Positions 12,297 to 22,884 of a stretch of DNA of 64,000 nucleotides are shown here, piece by piece (the stretch's first letter is position 1; each line of letters starts with the position of its first letter). A model generated the notes under the pieces. It was not told the origin of the DNA. It made no database searches and saw only the letters and a program-made list of their open reading frames with translations. The position numbers and the translations under genes were made by a program. The stretch is from Armillaria gallica (lineage: Eukaryota > Basidiomycota > Agaricomycetes > Agaricales > Physalacriaceae): NCBI GenBank assembly GCA_037576215.1, contig JBANDB010000013.1, forward strand, positions 1 through 64,000. Reading direction: 5' to 3'.

Positions 12297-12302
12297 CATT
12301 TA

Positions 12303-13193
12303 TCACCGGCGGCCCTTGTCGTTATCTTCATACCACTTCTTTGTTCTCTTGGCACTTTCCTGAGCCAGTACAAATACTGCGTCACCAGTCAGCAGGCAAA
12401 CAGCCGAGAAAGAAGACACCACCCACGTTCGCGTTCTGTTCCGTCCAGCCCTTCGCGAAATGCTTGCGCAGTATCTCCCGTTGAACCTCCACCTCCACCA
12501 GCAGGGCCCAGCGCTGCGAAATGTTGTGCTTGGTCTATCACCTCCACAAGCCGCTCACGGAACGTCTATCGTAGCAATAGCAGTCAGTTCGTTACGGTAT
12601 CTAGCAGTACATACCTTTGTTAACATCTGGGACATTTCATTGGCCTGTTCGTCACTGAGCCTGGAAGCAAATAGATAAGAACAGAGACAGGCGAGATAAA
12701 TAGGAACGTACATGTCCATTATCGTCTTTCCAAAGCCATACCACAGTCCCCCAGCGCCGACCAGACTAGATAGGCGTACACTGCGGGGTTCGGCATTGAG
12801 CGCATTGCGAACGCGATTCCCAAAGGGCGTCGGTATATTGAAATCAGCCCAGTCGCTGTCGGGACCATCAGCGCCGTCGAGGGTATAGAAAGGCCCAACG
12901 ACACCAACGAGTATACCACGATGTACGCCATCCATATCGGTATCTGGTACTTGCCCTGCGCTGCAATCTGCACCCAGGACGCGTCAGAACGCGTGCCGCA
13001 AGCTGCACAAGACCCACGTCGCGCTCGGACCCTCCCCACAGGTGGCCGAGGTCTGGAATCTTCTTGCTAAAGATGCATTGTATTTTCTGTCACAAACAAA
13101 GTAAAGAACAATAAAGAAAAACTACACAAAGAACAGAAAACGGACCTGGTTGTCTGCCAGTATCGAGTCAATAGAAAAGTAATCGTCCTCCAT
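12303..13193 (-). CDS. psf3: GINS complex subunit Psf3
   Basis: Start MEDDYFSIDSILADNQKI, followed by IPDLGHLWGGSERDI, the conserved N-terminal Psf3 block, then IPIWMADWADFNIPTPFGNRV and NALNAEPRSVRLSSL. Further helices are RLSDEQANEMSQMLTK, FRERLVEVIDQAQHFAALG and AQESAKRTKKWYEDNDKGRR. About 195 residues, the family length. Five introns are implied; one (around 12864-12926) is hidden inside two overlapping open frames and is fixed by the WMA|DWADF junction. Psf3 is one of four GINS subunits in the Cdc45-MCM-GINS replicative helicase. Its start codon lies in CCATGG, so a plus-strand ATG overlaps it. Confidence 0.9.
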
Positions 13194-13262
13194 GGCACAC
13201 AAAGGAAACCCGTCTGTCACTCGTCACACTGGGACCATCCCCCTTCCTTGTTTTCCTTCCAC

Positions 13263-13268
13263 TATAAA
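13263..13268 (+). promoter_or_regulatory. TATA box of the gene at 13321
   Basis: TATAAA 53 bases before the ATG at 13321. It supports that start over the more distant in-frame ATG at 13192. Confidence 0.45.
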
Positions 13269-13320
13269 GCCCAAGAAGATCATCACAGCATGGGCGCCTA
13301 TCATTCTTTCGTTCCTCGCA

Positions 13321-13945
13321 ATGCTCAAAATAATATTCAGAGACAGTGAGGATCTTTCTCCTATGCACTGCACCATCGCTCATCGACACAGGCCCCACCG
13401 TCAAACCCAAACCCACAGCCTACAAAGATCCCTACGTCGATGACCACAACATGGGGCCCCTCGAACGCGAAGATCAAGGCAGAGAGGCCATCCAACACGT
13501 CTTGTATCTCCTCCATCCTGTCTCCGAGCTGAACAGGCTCACCGTAGACGCCCTGTGCGATTTACAGCAAATGCTCTGGACAAAGTCAAGTACGTATTCC
13601 CACAACGTGAACTGTTAAAACTTGACAATTTCTGTGCAGGAGCTTTGCAGAAGAGGTACAAGATAAAGACCTATCAAACCCTTCGAACAAGACTTGACCA
13701 GGACCAGGATTTCCGAGATGCCTACAATCTCGCGACGTCGAGAATGAAGGAGCAAGGCCACAACTTCCCTGGCGATGTACGTCTCTTATTTCTACTGCCT
13801 CTTCATTGCTCACTGACTATTCCTATAGGTTGCGGATGAATTCGTGCTTCTATGCGTGAAGCTGTTCAGGATCAACACCGCCAGAACAGTTCCATCCGAC
13901 TCGGACCAGTCTACTTCGCCACCTGATGATTTCCCAATAACATGA
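13321..13945 (+). CDS. Unknown soluble helical protein
   Basis: Four exons with introns near 13345-13390, 13590-13639 and 13776-13829 give about 155 residues, starting MLKIIFRDSPTVKPKPTAYKD. Helical segments follow: DQGREAIQHVLYLLHPVS, LTVDALCDLQQMLWTKSRA, RTRLDQDQDFRDAYNLATSR and VADEFVLLCVKLFRINTAR; the acidic Ser/Pro tail ends DDFPIT. I do not recognise a family. The repeated amphipathic helices suggest a small helical bundle or adaptor. Its 3' end faces the gene at 14168. Confidence 0.6.
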
Positions 13946-14167
13946 CTAACGCCAGCCGATGGTCGTCAAGGCGCTGGCTTGATGGGTTCGGTGGTGGCAT
14001 GATTTCATGACAAAAAATGCTTAAAAATGGTCAAAAGATGTAATAAATAAGGCGCTAGTCTACAGTAAAAGTGTGACTATGAAAGTAGAGTGAGCTCAGA
14101 TTCAGCAGGACCAATGTAAACATGATTCACCATACGTTGAAGAAAAAAAACCATCGGAATTGCTCCT

Positions 14168-15840
14168 TCACTTCGCCTCCACTGTGGGAGGACCAAGCCG
14201 GCTCTCAGACACCGGCGCAACTTCACTAGCATCCTCCTTTGGTACTGTCACTGAACCCTCCTCCAGTTCCAAGCCATTGTCTTCAACAACTTGAACGTCC
14301 GTATCGGCAACTTTGTGCATCTTGTGTTCATCAGTCTCTTGTTTGTGCGTCTTCCGATTCGCAGACACCGCAGCCTTAACTTCTTCAGCTGTAGTTGCCT
14401 TAGCCGCCTGCAGAACTATCGTTTCTCCCGGTGAGGTAGACGGTGACGGCTCCAAAGTTATCGCGATACCCTGACTATGTTTTGGTGTGGGTTCCGACGT
14501 TTCACTGACGACCGAAGGAGACATGACATTTGCAGCATCCACGTCCACGCCGCTTAAAGATGGTGTCGTGTCTGCCGACTGCTCCGGCGATTTTTCAACC
14601 TCGGTATCCACCTCCTCTGACTTTTCATATTCAATATCGGCACTGAACGCCCCCGTTCTGACACTATTGGCCGTCCAGAGACTTCTGTCCCTCACCAAGG
14701 ACGGAGTGCCAACGCGTATCCTAGCACTCCACTTGCTCACTTCGCTCTCCCAGCTGCCACGCCTGGAACTCCTCGGCCTCAGTGCCCTAACACTGGCATC
14801 GACATCCCGCTCATCGAGATCGTCGCCCAACACAAATTCGCTCCTGCTCTCCACATCGATACTGCCATAGTGCGACACGGAATCTCCGAGTGCCGAGGGT
14901 GGTGACCGTAAAAACCCGGTATTTGCATACGCCGATGAAGCAAGGGTCAGCACCGAGGCGTTGTCTAGAGGCGGTGATGAAGGCCGAGGATTATTTCGAG
15001 GGTGATGGGTAGTATGGAGCGGCGCTTGAACTGATGAAATGGACACATTTGTCTGGGTAGATGAATTTCGCAACGACGGTGATGAAGGTGGAAGGGCCGA
15101 GAAGGTGATGGACGCTGCGCTGGTGAGCAACGTCGGATTAGTAGCAGTGGATGAATTTCGGGCGTGGTGACGGTAAGATGTCGGCGTCACTGGGGCCTGC
15201 GCGATGTGAGCCATGCCGTTGCCATGCAAGTCGATGCTGAGCAACGTCGTGGGCTTCGTGCTCGCTGCGATGCTTCTAAATGTGCGAGGATTTGAGAGGT
15301 AGGATGATGACGACCGTGACGGAGACGGGGACGGCGGTGAACTGGGTGGCAACGGGCGCATCGAGGCATCCTCGTCCGCCTCCAATGCACTGGCTGGCGA
15401 CCACATCGAATCGCGCCCTGAATCACGCCGTGAAACTGAGGACTGGTCGCTTGTTGAGTCCAGGTCCTCGGACTGTGATGCAATGTCAACTGAGTCCTCA
15501 ATCAGCGACATTGTCTGTCTATTGGCGCTGATGTGATCCATATCCCCGCCGTTCGTTGCCGGCGAGGGCAAGGGCTCGAAACGACCCGGTTGCCCACGCC
15601 TCGTAGGGGAATAGAATTTCTTGCTTTGGGGCTTTCCCTCTTCGATCTGACCGTCCCCGCAAGCTTTCGCTGCAGCCAGTTTATGATAGGCTTGCTCGAC
15701 CGCCGAGAAATTTTCTTCTGCGTAGAAGTTGGAGCAACAGGAATAGGAGACAACTGTGGCTTCTTGGCAGGTGGCGTCTTTCGCTGTGCTTTGGTGTCGG
15801 TACGAGCAGTCGAGGGGGTATGTGTCGTTGCTGGCGACAT
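14168..15840 (-). CDS. Ser/Pro/Thr-rich, probably disordered protein
   Basis: Two exons, about 530 residues, start MSPATTHTPSTARTDTKAQ at 15840. The N-terminal 70 residues are basic, with SSKPIINWLQRKLAGTVR, a motif that may form an amphipathic helix. An intron near 15524-15605 joins this to a long acidic and Ser-rich region (EDSVDIASQSEDLDSTSDQS; SSPPSPSPSRSSSSYLS). No folded domain, signal peptide or membrane helix is visible. A signalling scaffold or cell-polarity protein would fit the composition, but this is a guess. Confidence 0.65.
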
Positions 15841-17500
15841 GATAAGATGGAAGGAAATTGAGGAAATAAGTCGTGGTGGTGGTGGAGAGAAATGAAGAGA
15901 GTCAACGCATGTGCAAGGACACCTTGTGGCGGCGTTGCTCGATTTGGCTCCCAGATCACGATCGGGAATGACTCATCTCTCCAACGTAAAATAAGCAGGT
16001 ATCTGAGGAATTTGTATCAAGCCTATTATCCTTATCCCTACAGACGGACCCAAAATATACGAAGGTGCTACCTATTGTCTAGGCGACAAACTACACCATC
16101 CGTCGAAAAAAAAATGAAAAGTAGTCCTAATCGTCGATGGTGTTGCTATAACTATTGCTATTTGGACTCAGTGCGAGATAAACACCTCTGCCAACGGGCT
16201 TCGTAACTGTTTGTGCTTCAGACTGAGAATTCGACACGAAAATCCAATGAAAGACAAGTCCCGCTGTGAGAATCATGCGTTCCCAGCCAAGTTTTGTAAG
16301 GTAACATGCAGCAGCCATTCCTTTCGTAAGAATGCGCCCAAGCCTGAGCAGTTATTCAGACTTATTCTGGCGAATTGTTAGCCATGCAAAGTTCATGAGT
16401 TGGACATACTATTATAAGCATTTGCTCCATAGAAATTCTTCGTTTCGAAGAACGTGGACACCGTGGCATATGTCTGCGGAGTATGAATAGCAGGTGGAGA
16501 TTGCGAGATAGTGCCTAGCAAATTCCGTTGAATCGACCCATAATTTACTTCCCGAGGGTTACACCGTGTACTAGTTGAGATCGTTGAGATTTGGAGGCCC
16601 TTGAAAAGTCCGAGATGGACGAAAAGGGACCCAAGTAACCGGCCCGAGATCCCGCCACTTGCGCTGGGATACCACCGTCATGCCTAAATTTTCAACTTCT
16701 AGTATCACAATGCCTCGGGAGCATAGCTGGGCTGCCTGTAACCAAACAATTTGAATCAGCATCTACTGTCATTGCACCTGCACTTGTTGGCGTGATCTTT
16801 ATCGGACTCGGAGTTCAGAGCGAAGATCAATGACTTAAATAAATAACGATCCTTCACGGCGTTACTTTGCAGTTTTTCGCCTGGCGACTTGCAGTGTTCT
16901 TGAGCAACTCTTGGATACCCCATGCTGCGCACGAAATTGCGGAATCATGGTATGTTTAGGTCCTCTATCCACGACGCGTTTAACGTACTTATTCATTTGT
17001 CCACATGTCTCGATGATAGATATGAACGACTACTCGTCATATAAAGCGGCGGCTCCAGAAAGCATGCCGCCTGTCGCTCAGGTGATCCTCACACCTGTGC
17101 ACAGGGCGTATAATACCGTCTATCGGTCCTCCGATCACTTTGAGAACATTGCATGAAGGCTTCGAGATCCTCCCTCGGTACCTTTCTTAAATCCTCTCTA
17201 ACCAAGGGCATCTCAGAACGGCAAGGAACTGTTCCAGCTTTCAGTTGTATGGCTAACTTCGGTGTACAGTTCGTGGTTGCCTATCGAACAACTACCTTCA
17301 AAGACTAGCGCAGAGCTTATTGCCTTGTCGCCGTCAAAGAACGGGCGATGGCTGGTCTTCGGAATGAGGACCCACGGTGAGCATTTGTATGCCTGATTTT
17401 TAGAGCGGCAGATATGCCAAGATCTCATGATGTCCTTCAATTGTAGCTTGGAGTACTTATAAGCAATCCCTCTCCCCTCTTGCTCTACACTGTGCATTCC
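15841..17500. other. Intergenic region with one unresolved minus-strand coding signal
   Basis: No complete gene can be built here. On the minus strand a frame stays open from about 16685 to 16410. It reads WYPSASGGISGRLLGSLF and later HTPQTYATVSTFFETKNFYG, and ends at a good donor (gtatgt). If spliced to 16365 it would end ANAYNK-stop. No in-frame ATG is present, so it would need an upstream exon near 16780. The rest shows nothing convincing. Confidence 0.3.
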
Positions 17501-18497
17501 ATGTTCAGCGTTCCGGGGATCGCTCTTATCACTGGAGCAGGTCCGTTCTACTCTTATTTTCTGCCGGCTCTTCTAAGTGGTTTACAGGTAGCGGCATCGG
17601 GAGAGCCACCGCTCTTGCGTTCGCTCGAGCCGGTGCTTCAGGCGTACACCTCGTCGACGTAAACCGTGCTCGTCTGGAACAAGCATCCAAGGACGTCTCC
17701 ACTGTGGCTACAAATCCAGGATTCAAATCCCACATATCGGAGACGGATGTGACAAAGGAAGACCGAGTTGTCCAAATGGTTCAGGACACTCTGAAAACAT
17801 TTGGAAGGATCGACTACGCTGCCAACATTGCTGGGGTGAGTGCTGGACCATAACCCATAACCCAGACTCCCCTCATGTGAATGACAGATAGCTGAAAGTG
17901 CGCTCGGACCAACGGCTGATACATCGCTGGAGACTTATGACCGCGTAAACAATTTAAATGCTCGGGGCGTTTTCCTGTGTATGCGCGAAGAGCTCAAGGC
18001 CATGCGGGCCCAGGAGCCCTTGGCTCGTATACCCGGACGGCCAGGCGTGCGCGGATCTATCACCAATATGAGCAGCATTGCCGGTTGCATCGGATTCAAC
18101 GGCGTTACGAGCTATGTCGCATCCAAACACGCTGTCGTGGGGATGACCAAAGCTGCAGGTTCGTCTTTGTCTCTCTTCCTTTTTTTTTGGCCTAGGGTGA
18201 CGGGGAGTAGCGATCAGCCATAGCGTAGATGGTATTCGAATCAACGCTGTGTGTCCGGGATACGTGGATACACCCTTGTTGCGCGATCTAGAGGATGTGG
18301 ACCTTTCTGTGCTGGAAAAGATGACACCGATGAATGTGAGTCAAGGTTTACGTGTTGCCTTAGTCAGGCTCACACGTTTTTAGAGGCTTGCTTCGACGGA
18401 GGAGGTTGCCGATGTTGTCTTATTCATGGCGAGTGAGCGAGCGAGTTATGTAACAGGACATTCGTTCGTCGTGGATGGAGGATTCAGTATTACTTAA
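17501..18497 (+). CDS. Short-chain dehydrogenase/reductase (SDR)
   Basis: Five exons; introns near 17542-17588, 17836-17887, 18160-18210 and 18335-18381. The Rossmann motif is split by the first intron: ITGAG then SGIGRATALAFARAGA. NAG-type (AANIAGIAES), catalytic Ser (SITNMSSIAGCIGF), YxxxK (SYVASKHAVVGM) and the post-catalytic PGYVDTPLL are all present. The C-terminus, EEVADVVLFMASERASYVTG then VVDGGFSIT, is that of classical SDRs. The enzyme should be NAD(P)-dependent; DVN after the second strand favours NAD(H). The substrate cannot be told from sequence. About 290 residues. Confidence 0.88.
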
Positions 18498-19359
18498 GGT
18501 TCGTCCCGTTATGACGATTGCGTGTGCTCCCTAATGAAATTCGTGACCAGTTGTCTTTCTACATATCGACAAAGAAGTAGCTTTGTGCCAACTGGGATCA
18601 ATAAATCGAAGTTTTCATCATGGCGTGGCAAGCCTGCTGCCTTTGACCTTCTTGCCTATTGCCGTCTTCTTCGATATTCTTTCCTCGGTTCTGACTTGTC
18701 TCCACACCGATCGATTTGAACAGAAATAAGTTATCAGACCACGGTCCCCTTTATAAGGCTGCGGAATTTGCTTGATGACATTGGTATCTTAGTTGAATAG
18801 CCTCAGACAGCAAAGCCTCCCTGTGGGCTCGTACCACCTCAGACCTGCTTGATGTCACCATGGCAGGGCAGGGTTTGAAGGCTTCCAGAGACATCCTCCG
18901 TATTAAGTCTTACGCATGAACTAGACATTTAATGTCTAGGGTCGTCGCTGAATTGAAGGGTTTGACAGAAAAATAATCGGGACTGCGACTACTGCTTTGG
19001 CTTCCGTATGGTGGGCACGAAACTCATCTAACCTTCTTGAAGAGAAACATCTTCTTACATATCTGAATTCTAATATACGCAGACAGGTTACAGGTATGCT
19101 GGAGTCGCTTATTCGAGTTTTGAGTCAAAATTGTGCAAACTGTTCATGCGAATTATGAGTACGGAGGCAAGATGCGATTAAATAAAAAAGAGGTGTATGG
19201 TATGCTGGAGACGACGATAGCAAAATCAAAGCACTTAGCGAACTTGAAGCAACAGAAGAACCAAAAAGGGAGAATCTTCACACAAATATCTTGGCGCCGG
19301 CCCGGCTTCCGCACGATCAAAAACCAACGTTGGAATGTTAGACAGCGACCACCATCAAC
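18498..19359. other. Intergenic region
   Basis: No supported gene. A near-perfect 19-base inverted repeat (CTAGACATT-T-AATGTCTAG) sits at 18921-18939. Confidence 0.4.
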
Positions 19360-21159
19360 TCACGGACCCATTCGAGCTTGCCAATATTGGCAAATCTCGA
19401 GAGCACTAGATCTTAACTTTTTCGGCGCATCTTCCATGGAGCTCAGCCTTTTCAAGCTGTCCCACATTATCTTGCCAAGGTTCTGCATATAATGTTCTAG
19501 TGGCAGTCGGTGACGGTCAACAGAATGCTTACCCCGCTCCAGTTTACGTGTTCTCCGGTTCGTTGAATATCAGAAAGACATACGTGAAGCTCCTGCAGCT
19601 CCTGCTTCGATGTCAGTCACTCGACAACCGAAAATGTAAGAGATGACCAACCTTTGGTTCCATGACTCGCTTACCCTTGACCAATTTCTGTATCAGCGAA
19701 ACTGGCCACTCGCTGAACCCTTTTCTCTCCATCGTTTGGATCCGGTCATTCTGTGGCCTGTCTATATCTGTGTCTGGGCTGTCTTGCTTGTCGTTGAACA
19801 AAGCGGATGCTTTGAATGGAGCCTGTTTGTCCATGTCATCATCGAGGCGTTTCCGCTTTCCCAGGTATGTTCCGACGTTTGTCTCCACGTCTTCGTTCGG
19901 AGTGTCTACCTCCATCGATATCTCCCGGGACCGTTGCGCCGATTTTGTGGGTGCCTAAGCGTGCAAGGTTAGTTAAGCAATATGCCGGAATCAACATGGA
20001 ACTTACCTTGGGATATTTATGACCCATAGGCTTCGTGTTCTTCAATACTTCCTGGCCGAACCAATCACCAACTCTCAAGAGGTAGTTTTCTGTCAGCGAC
20101 TTGGGGTCATGCTCCCACAATTTCTGAGTCCGTTCTGGTGCGTCGCGACCGGTATGAACTTGGCGCAAGGCTTCTAAAGTGACCTCGAGAAACTCCTTGC
20201 TGCTCGGGATGCTGCTATGGTCCTGCACAGTCGCATAGTCGGTTTCTAGCCATTCTTCGATGTCATCTAGATCAAAGTGGACCTGTTTTTGGACTTTTGT
20301 GCGTGATCTGACCGGTCTCTCCTGAACTGGCGTCGCTAGGACGATCTTGAGGTGTTTGTCGTCTGAAATCGGAGTAACTTTCGCTGTGTTTACGAATGTA
20401 CTATTCATCTCGGCATTCTTGGAAAATGCGGCTGTCAGTGCGCCAACGAGAGATTCATCATGATCAACGATAGGTTTCTTGAGAGCTGTTTGAATGGGTA
20501 CAGGAGCAGGAATGGTTTTTATGAGAGTCTGAGGTGGTATTTCGACGCTTGTGCCGGTGGTGCTAAATCCAGATGATGACAGGATCGGTACGCCAATGTC
20601 ATGCTGTTGTACTGCGGTGGTATCTGACGCGTTGCCACGAACGGTATTAGGCACCACCGTCGTCGTCGTCGTCGTCGTGTGTGATGACATATGTCTATTT
20701 GGTGTAGAATGTGCCGATCTCGGAATGACAACACCGATAAATTTCGATGGTGATCTTGAAGCGCGCAAAACAATAGCGGCCTTCTTCGGGGGTGTTGATG
20801 GCGCGGCACTGAATTCGGGCTCCGTGAAAAGCTCACTCTGCGAATTGTATCCTGAATTGACAGGATCTGTTGCCTCATGAATCTGGAGCCCCTTCTGTTC
20901 CCCGAAGAGTCCACTGTCAACACTCCCATCAGCATCAAGTTCATCACCCCCGACACCTTCATCAGGCAAGTGTACATCACTATCAGAGGGCTCCGATGAT
21001 GCGACATGCAGTGTGTTCCATGATGGCAAGTCTAAAGCATCATTTTGGGCCACAGTTAGTGTGGGTGCTTGATCTATCGTAATTACTGAATATGGAAATC
21101 TGATGAAGCAGAGTGCACGTACATGTGTGAGTTGGGTATGTGTCCACCAATGGTGACAT
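19360..21159 (-). CDS. Long disordered protein with TFIIS-N-like C-terminal helical domain
   Basis: Exon 1 (MSPLVDTYPTHT) joins by an intron (about 21072-21119, donor gtacgt) to a 380-residue low-complexity exon. More introns at about 19976-20007, 19588-19638 and 19467-19530 lead to the TGA at 19360. A helical block near the centre reads VHFDLDDIEEWLETDYATV, EFLEVTLEALRQVHTGRD and ENYLLRVGDWFGQEVLKN. The end, ELQELHVCLSDIQ then NLGKIMWDSLKRLSS and LRSSALEICQYWQAR, recalls the four-helix TFIIS N-terminal/LEDGF fold used for transcription-elongation contacts. A nuclear localisation-like GKRKRLDDD lies between. Both the domain and the chromatin role are inferences. Exon 1 sits at the edge of the CpG-free tract. 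Confidence 0.6.
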
Positions 21160-22243
21160 CAGAAAAGTGGAATTTTTGGGTGAAGGTGCTGCCTGCATAT
21201 GGAGGCTTCTGTAAATCACCAACAAAAATACTAGTCAGTATGTCTGTTGGTAACACATAATACTCAAGTGAACATGATGCTGCAGACTGCAGTCTGCAGC
21301 ATTGGAAATTCAGGAAAAGACAACAGATGTAATGTGAGTAGAGCCTAAGCTACCAGAGGTTTTCATGACATTGAAGAGAAGCAGGAGGCCAGAACCACAT
21401 GAAGTGAAAAATAGTGACTTAGCACAAAAATCTATGCCATTGTTGACACCTTGACATTATGCTTGACTGTCATAGTCATGATTCAGCAGATTGACATGTA
21501 TACCAATCAGACATGACAAACCAAGCAAGTTCTGTTCACTATAAGTTGATAAAGGTCAAGAAAATGTGGCCACCCTGGATGCAACTGAGAGAAAAAGAGC
21601 AAACAAGACAAATGACGAACAACAACAACCAAAACATGAGACAAGTCTCATCTCATTGAAGAGGCTATAACAGGATGACTCACTTAAAAGGTAAAAGATG
21701 AAAGAGAGGCTCTTCTTGGTGCAATGGGAGGTATCAGTAATGGTTGGATGAGGAATGAAGGTGGTTGAAAGTTGGAAGGGTTGTGTAAGTTGTAACATGT
21801 TTGAACTTGTTTACACATTAAGGTGTGACCAAACTTGATCAGAAGACCAGACTCTGAATATTGCTTAATGAGAAGGATTTCAGATAAAGTGCTCCATTTA
21901 ACATTGATGGTATTATTGGTGCATGTGAAGTTGTTACGAACCATCTTGCAACCTGCAGAAAACAAATTGCAGCATTTCTGAAATTTGAATTCAATATCAT
22001 CTGTTAGACTGCTAGAAGTTGGTATCACTTTCATCAGCAGTAAATCTAGAGTAAGGCAGGTTGTGTCATAATGCCATCCAAATTCAGTCTATGTGAGCTG
22101 CCAGTGATGTGGTGTTTACATGCATGCATTGTGCCAGTGTAGACATGAAGTAGGTATGTCCAATGATGCTCATTGATGGCTGTGTGTATTTTCAGCTGCA
22201 TTGAAAATGAAAAGATATATATCTCAAAGAAACTGCCATCAAT
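21119..22243. repeat. CpG-depleted tract, probable decayed methylated repeat
   Basis: About 1.1 kb contains only two CG dinucleotides (near 21616 and 21937), while flanking DNA has CG every 15-25 bases. TG and CA are correspondingly frequent. No long open frame exists. This is the signature of CpG methylation followed by C-to-T decay (RIP-like in basidiomycetes), normally seen on transposon copies. A perfect 26-base palindrome lies inside. No recognisable transposase or terminal repeat remains. The region 22244-22429 regains CpG. Confidence 0.6.
21277..21302. repeat. Perfect 26-bp palindrome
   Basis: The sequence centres on ACTGCAGT and is self-complementary over all 26 bases (outer arms ATGCTGCAG / CTGCAGCAT). 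Confidence 0.85.
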
Positions 22244-22429
22244 TTCGATCTAGACAGACATTGATGAAAAAGATGTGGTGGATTGAGGATCGAACTTTCG
22301 GACTTTCATTCAGGGAAATAGTCTAGTGGCTAAACGCGACCTATGCTCGGGACGAGAGATTTTATTTCTCCCTCCTGGAAGTATCTTTGCTGAAAATTTC
22401 TACAGCTGCAATGTGCCTGCTGCCTGGAG

Positions 22430-22437
22430 TATATAAA
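22430..22437 (+). promoter_or_regulatory. TATA box upstream of the Cdc123-like locus
   Basis: TATATAAA, 115 bases before an ATG at 22545 that follows a pyrimidine-rich stretch (ctctttctcttact), a typical fungal transcription start context. Confidence 0.5.
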
Positions 22438-22544
22438 AAACTGCTTGTATCTAACACAGGTACGAAGGCCAACTTGCAGTGTCAGTCAGATTCAAAATTC
22501 AAATTGCCAAGTGTTCCTGATCGCGACGCGCTCTTTCTCTTACT

Positions 22545-22859
22545 ATGAAGTACTTCCTTCAATTCTCCAAGAACGAAACACTGATCAGTGAGTACTTTTG
22601 TCTTCTTCTGTAAAATGCATATCATTTATTGTTCAGATCCGTACAATACTCTCACTCACCTAGTACGGCGGTGCAAACGTCCTTTTACGCCATCGCTTGC
22701 TTCACATGTTTGGGAAGATATATCGGAGCTGGCAAGTACGATGGGCCTGTCTCATTTGAGAAGCTCGGATATGGTCATGACTTGGACGAAAACGTCAAGG
22801 TTGTCATCAAAGACTCACCGGCAAACAGGGGTCATGAGTCAGAAAACTAGAACTTCGTG
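22545..22859 (+). CDS. Unresolved 5' exons or small ORF ahead of the Cdc123-like gene
   Basis: The ATG at 22545 (MKYFLQFSKNETLI) is followed by a clear intron (gtgagt...ttcag, about 22588-22636). In the direct spliced frame the reading ends at TGA 22859. An overlapping frame reads protein-like (KYDGPVSFEKLGYGHDLDE) but stops at 22850. The promoter signs say transcription starts here. It may be the real 5' end of the Cdc123-like transcript, a separate small gene, or a decayed piece; I cannot decide. Confidence 0.3.
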
Positions 22860-22884
22860 ACTGAAGAGGCTGTCCATTACGGTG

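Noticed and set aside
16911..17156. 81-codon plus-strand ORF ahead of the SDR gene
   Set aside because: No promoter, splice sites or family resemblance; likely chance.
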